From Anaerolineae bacterium (GTDB lineage: Bacteria; Chloroflexota; Anaerolineae; 4572-78; J111), in NCBI GenBank assembly GCA_022071955.1, contig JAJVIM010000016.1, forward strand, positions 1 to 64,000: 64,000 nt of DNA. Direction: 5' to 3'. Every line of letters starts with the position of its first letter. Within the stretch, counting starts at the first letter, position 1. Both the position numbers and the translations under genes were made by a program. Shown in pieces: positions 63,899 to 64,000 of this stretch. The notes under the pieces were generated by a model. The model saw only the letters and a program-made list of their open reading frames with translations, did no database searches and had not been told where the DNA came from.

Positions 63899-64000
63899 CA
63901 CGACACCTCCTTACTGGCTGGAGCGGGTTTAGTGGGGAGTTTGAACCGGCCGTTACCATTTACGAGAACGGGTTTGTCCTGAATGAGCGCTTCGTATTCT
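63898..64000 (-). CDS. hoxF: NADH-binding diaphorase subunit HoxF, C-terminal end (partial)
   Basis: Only the last 33 codons are in the window (minus strand, ending at 63898). [11 protein letters not shown] resembles the end of the 51-kDa NADH-binding (NuoF/HoxF) family, after its iron-sulfur cysteines. It overlaps hoxU by 1 bp, giving hoxF-U-Y-H order on the minus strand. hoxE, if present, lies outside. Confidence 0.75.
   Translation of the reverse strand, partial: EYEALIQDKPVLVNGNGRFKLPTKPAPASKEVS

Overview
The window (about 55% G+C by eye) looks like a chromosome segment from a Chloroflexota bacterium, most likely an anaerobic or facultative Anaerolineae-type lineage. This is inference, from gene content (many PAS/GAF sensor kinases, paired NAD(P)-linked [NiFe] hydrogenases, a DHOD-like gene next to nifJ, zinc-ribbon forms of small ribosomal proteins) and from the style of the dispersed palindromic repeats. 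No rRNA, tRNA, CRISPR array, phage or recognisable transposase gene was seen.

Region 1 (1-16810, + strand) is one long ribosomal operon: end of tuf, then rpsJ-rplC-rplD-rplW-rplB-rpsS-rplV-rpsC-rplP-rpmC-rpsQ-rplN-rplX-rplE-rpsN-rpsH-rplF-rplR-rpsE-rpmD-rplO-secY-map-rpmJ-rpsM-rpsK-rpsD-rpoA-rplQ-truA-rplM-rpsI, closed by a strong terminator at 16771. adk and infA, often found between secY and rpmJ, are absent here. Several genes use TTG or GTG starts, and most of the longer intercistronic gaps contain nested inverted repeats.

Region 2 (17000-34300) is mixed: a UbiA-type prenyltransferase, tlyA, a GAF histidine kinase, a PfkB kinase, tpiA, a membrane metalloprotease-like protein, two overlapping MFS transporters, a HipA-like kinase with DUF3037, a response regulator/histidine kinase operon, a REC-CpaE-like ATPase, a beta-propeller lipoprotein and a UDP-glucose pyrophosphorylase.

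Region 3 (34400-46980) holds a four-gene 2-oxoacid dehydrogenase complex (E1 alpha, E1 beta, E2, E3), a large hybrid kinase, an acetyl-CoA hydrolase/transferase fused to a GNAT domain, and a divergent NarL-type regulator/kinase pair.

Region 4 (47000-64000) is an anaerobic redox island: DHOD-like protein, pyruvate:ferredoxin oxidoreductase (nifJ), a helix-turn-helix-less cNMP-binding protein, a group 3b-type NADP-linked [NiFe] hydrogenase (hydBGDA) with its protease and a second cNMP-domain paralogue, a small unknown gene, a GltD/NfnB-like flavoprotein, and a group 3d-type Hox hydrogenase (hoxF, partial, then U, Y, H and a protease). Together these connect pyruvate, ferredoxin, NAD(H), NADP(H) and H2. 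The intergenic region at 60180-60534 carries two Rex-type operators and a phased array of palindromes with CRP-like half-sites. This island also holds a 120-bp MITE-like element with terminal inverted repeats and an 8-bp target duplication, and a pair of related ~160-bp direct repeats that bracket hydBGDA.
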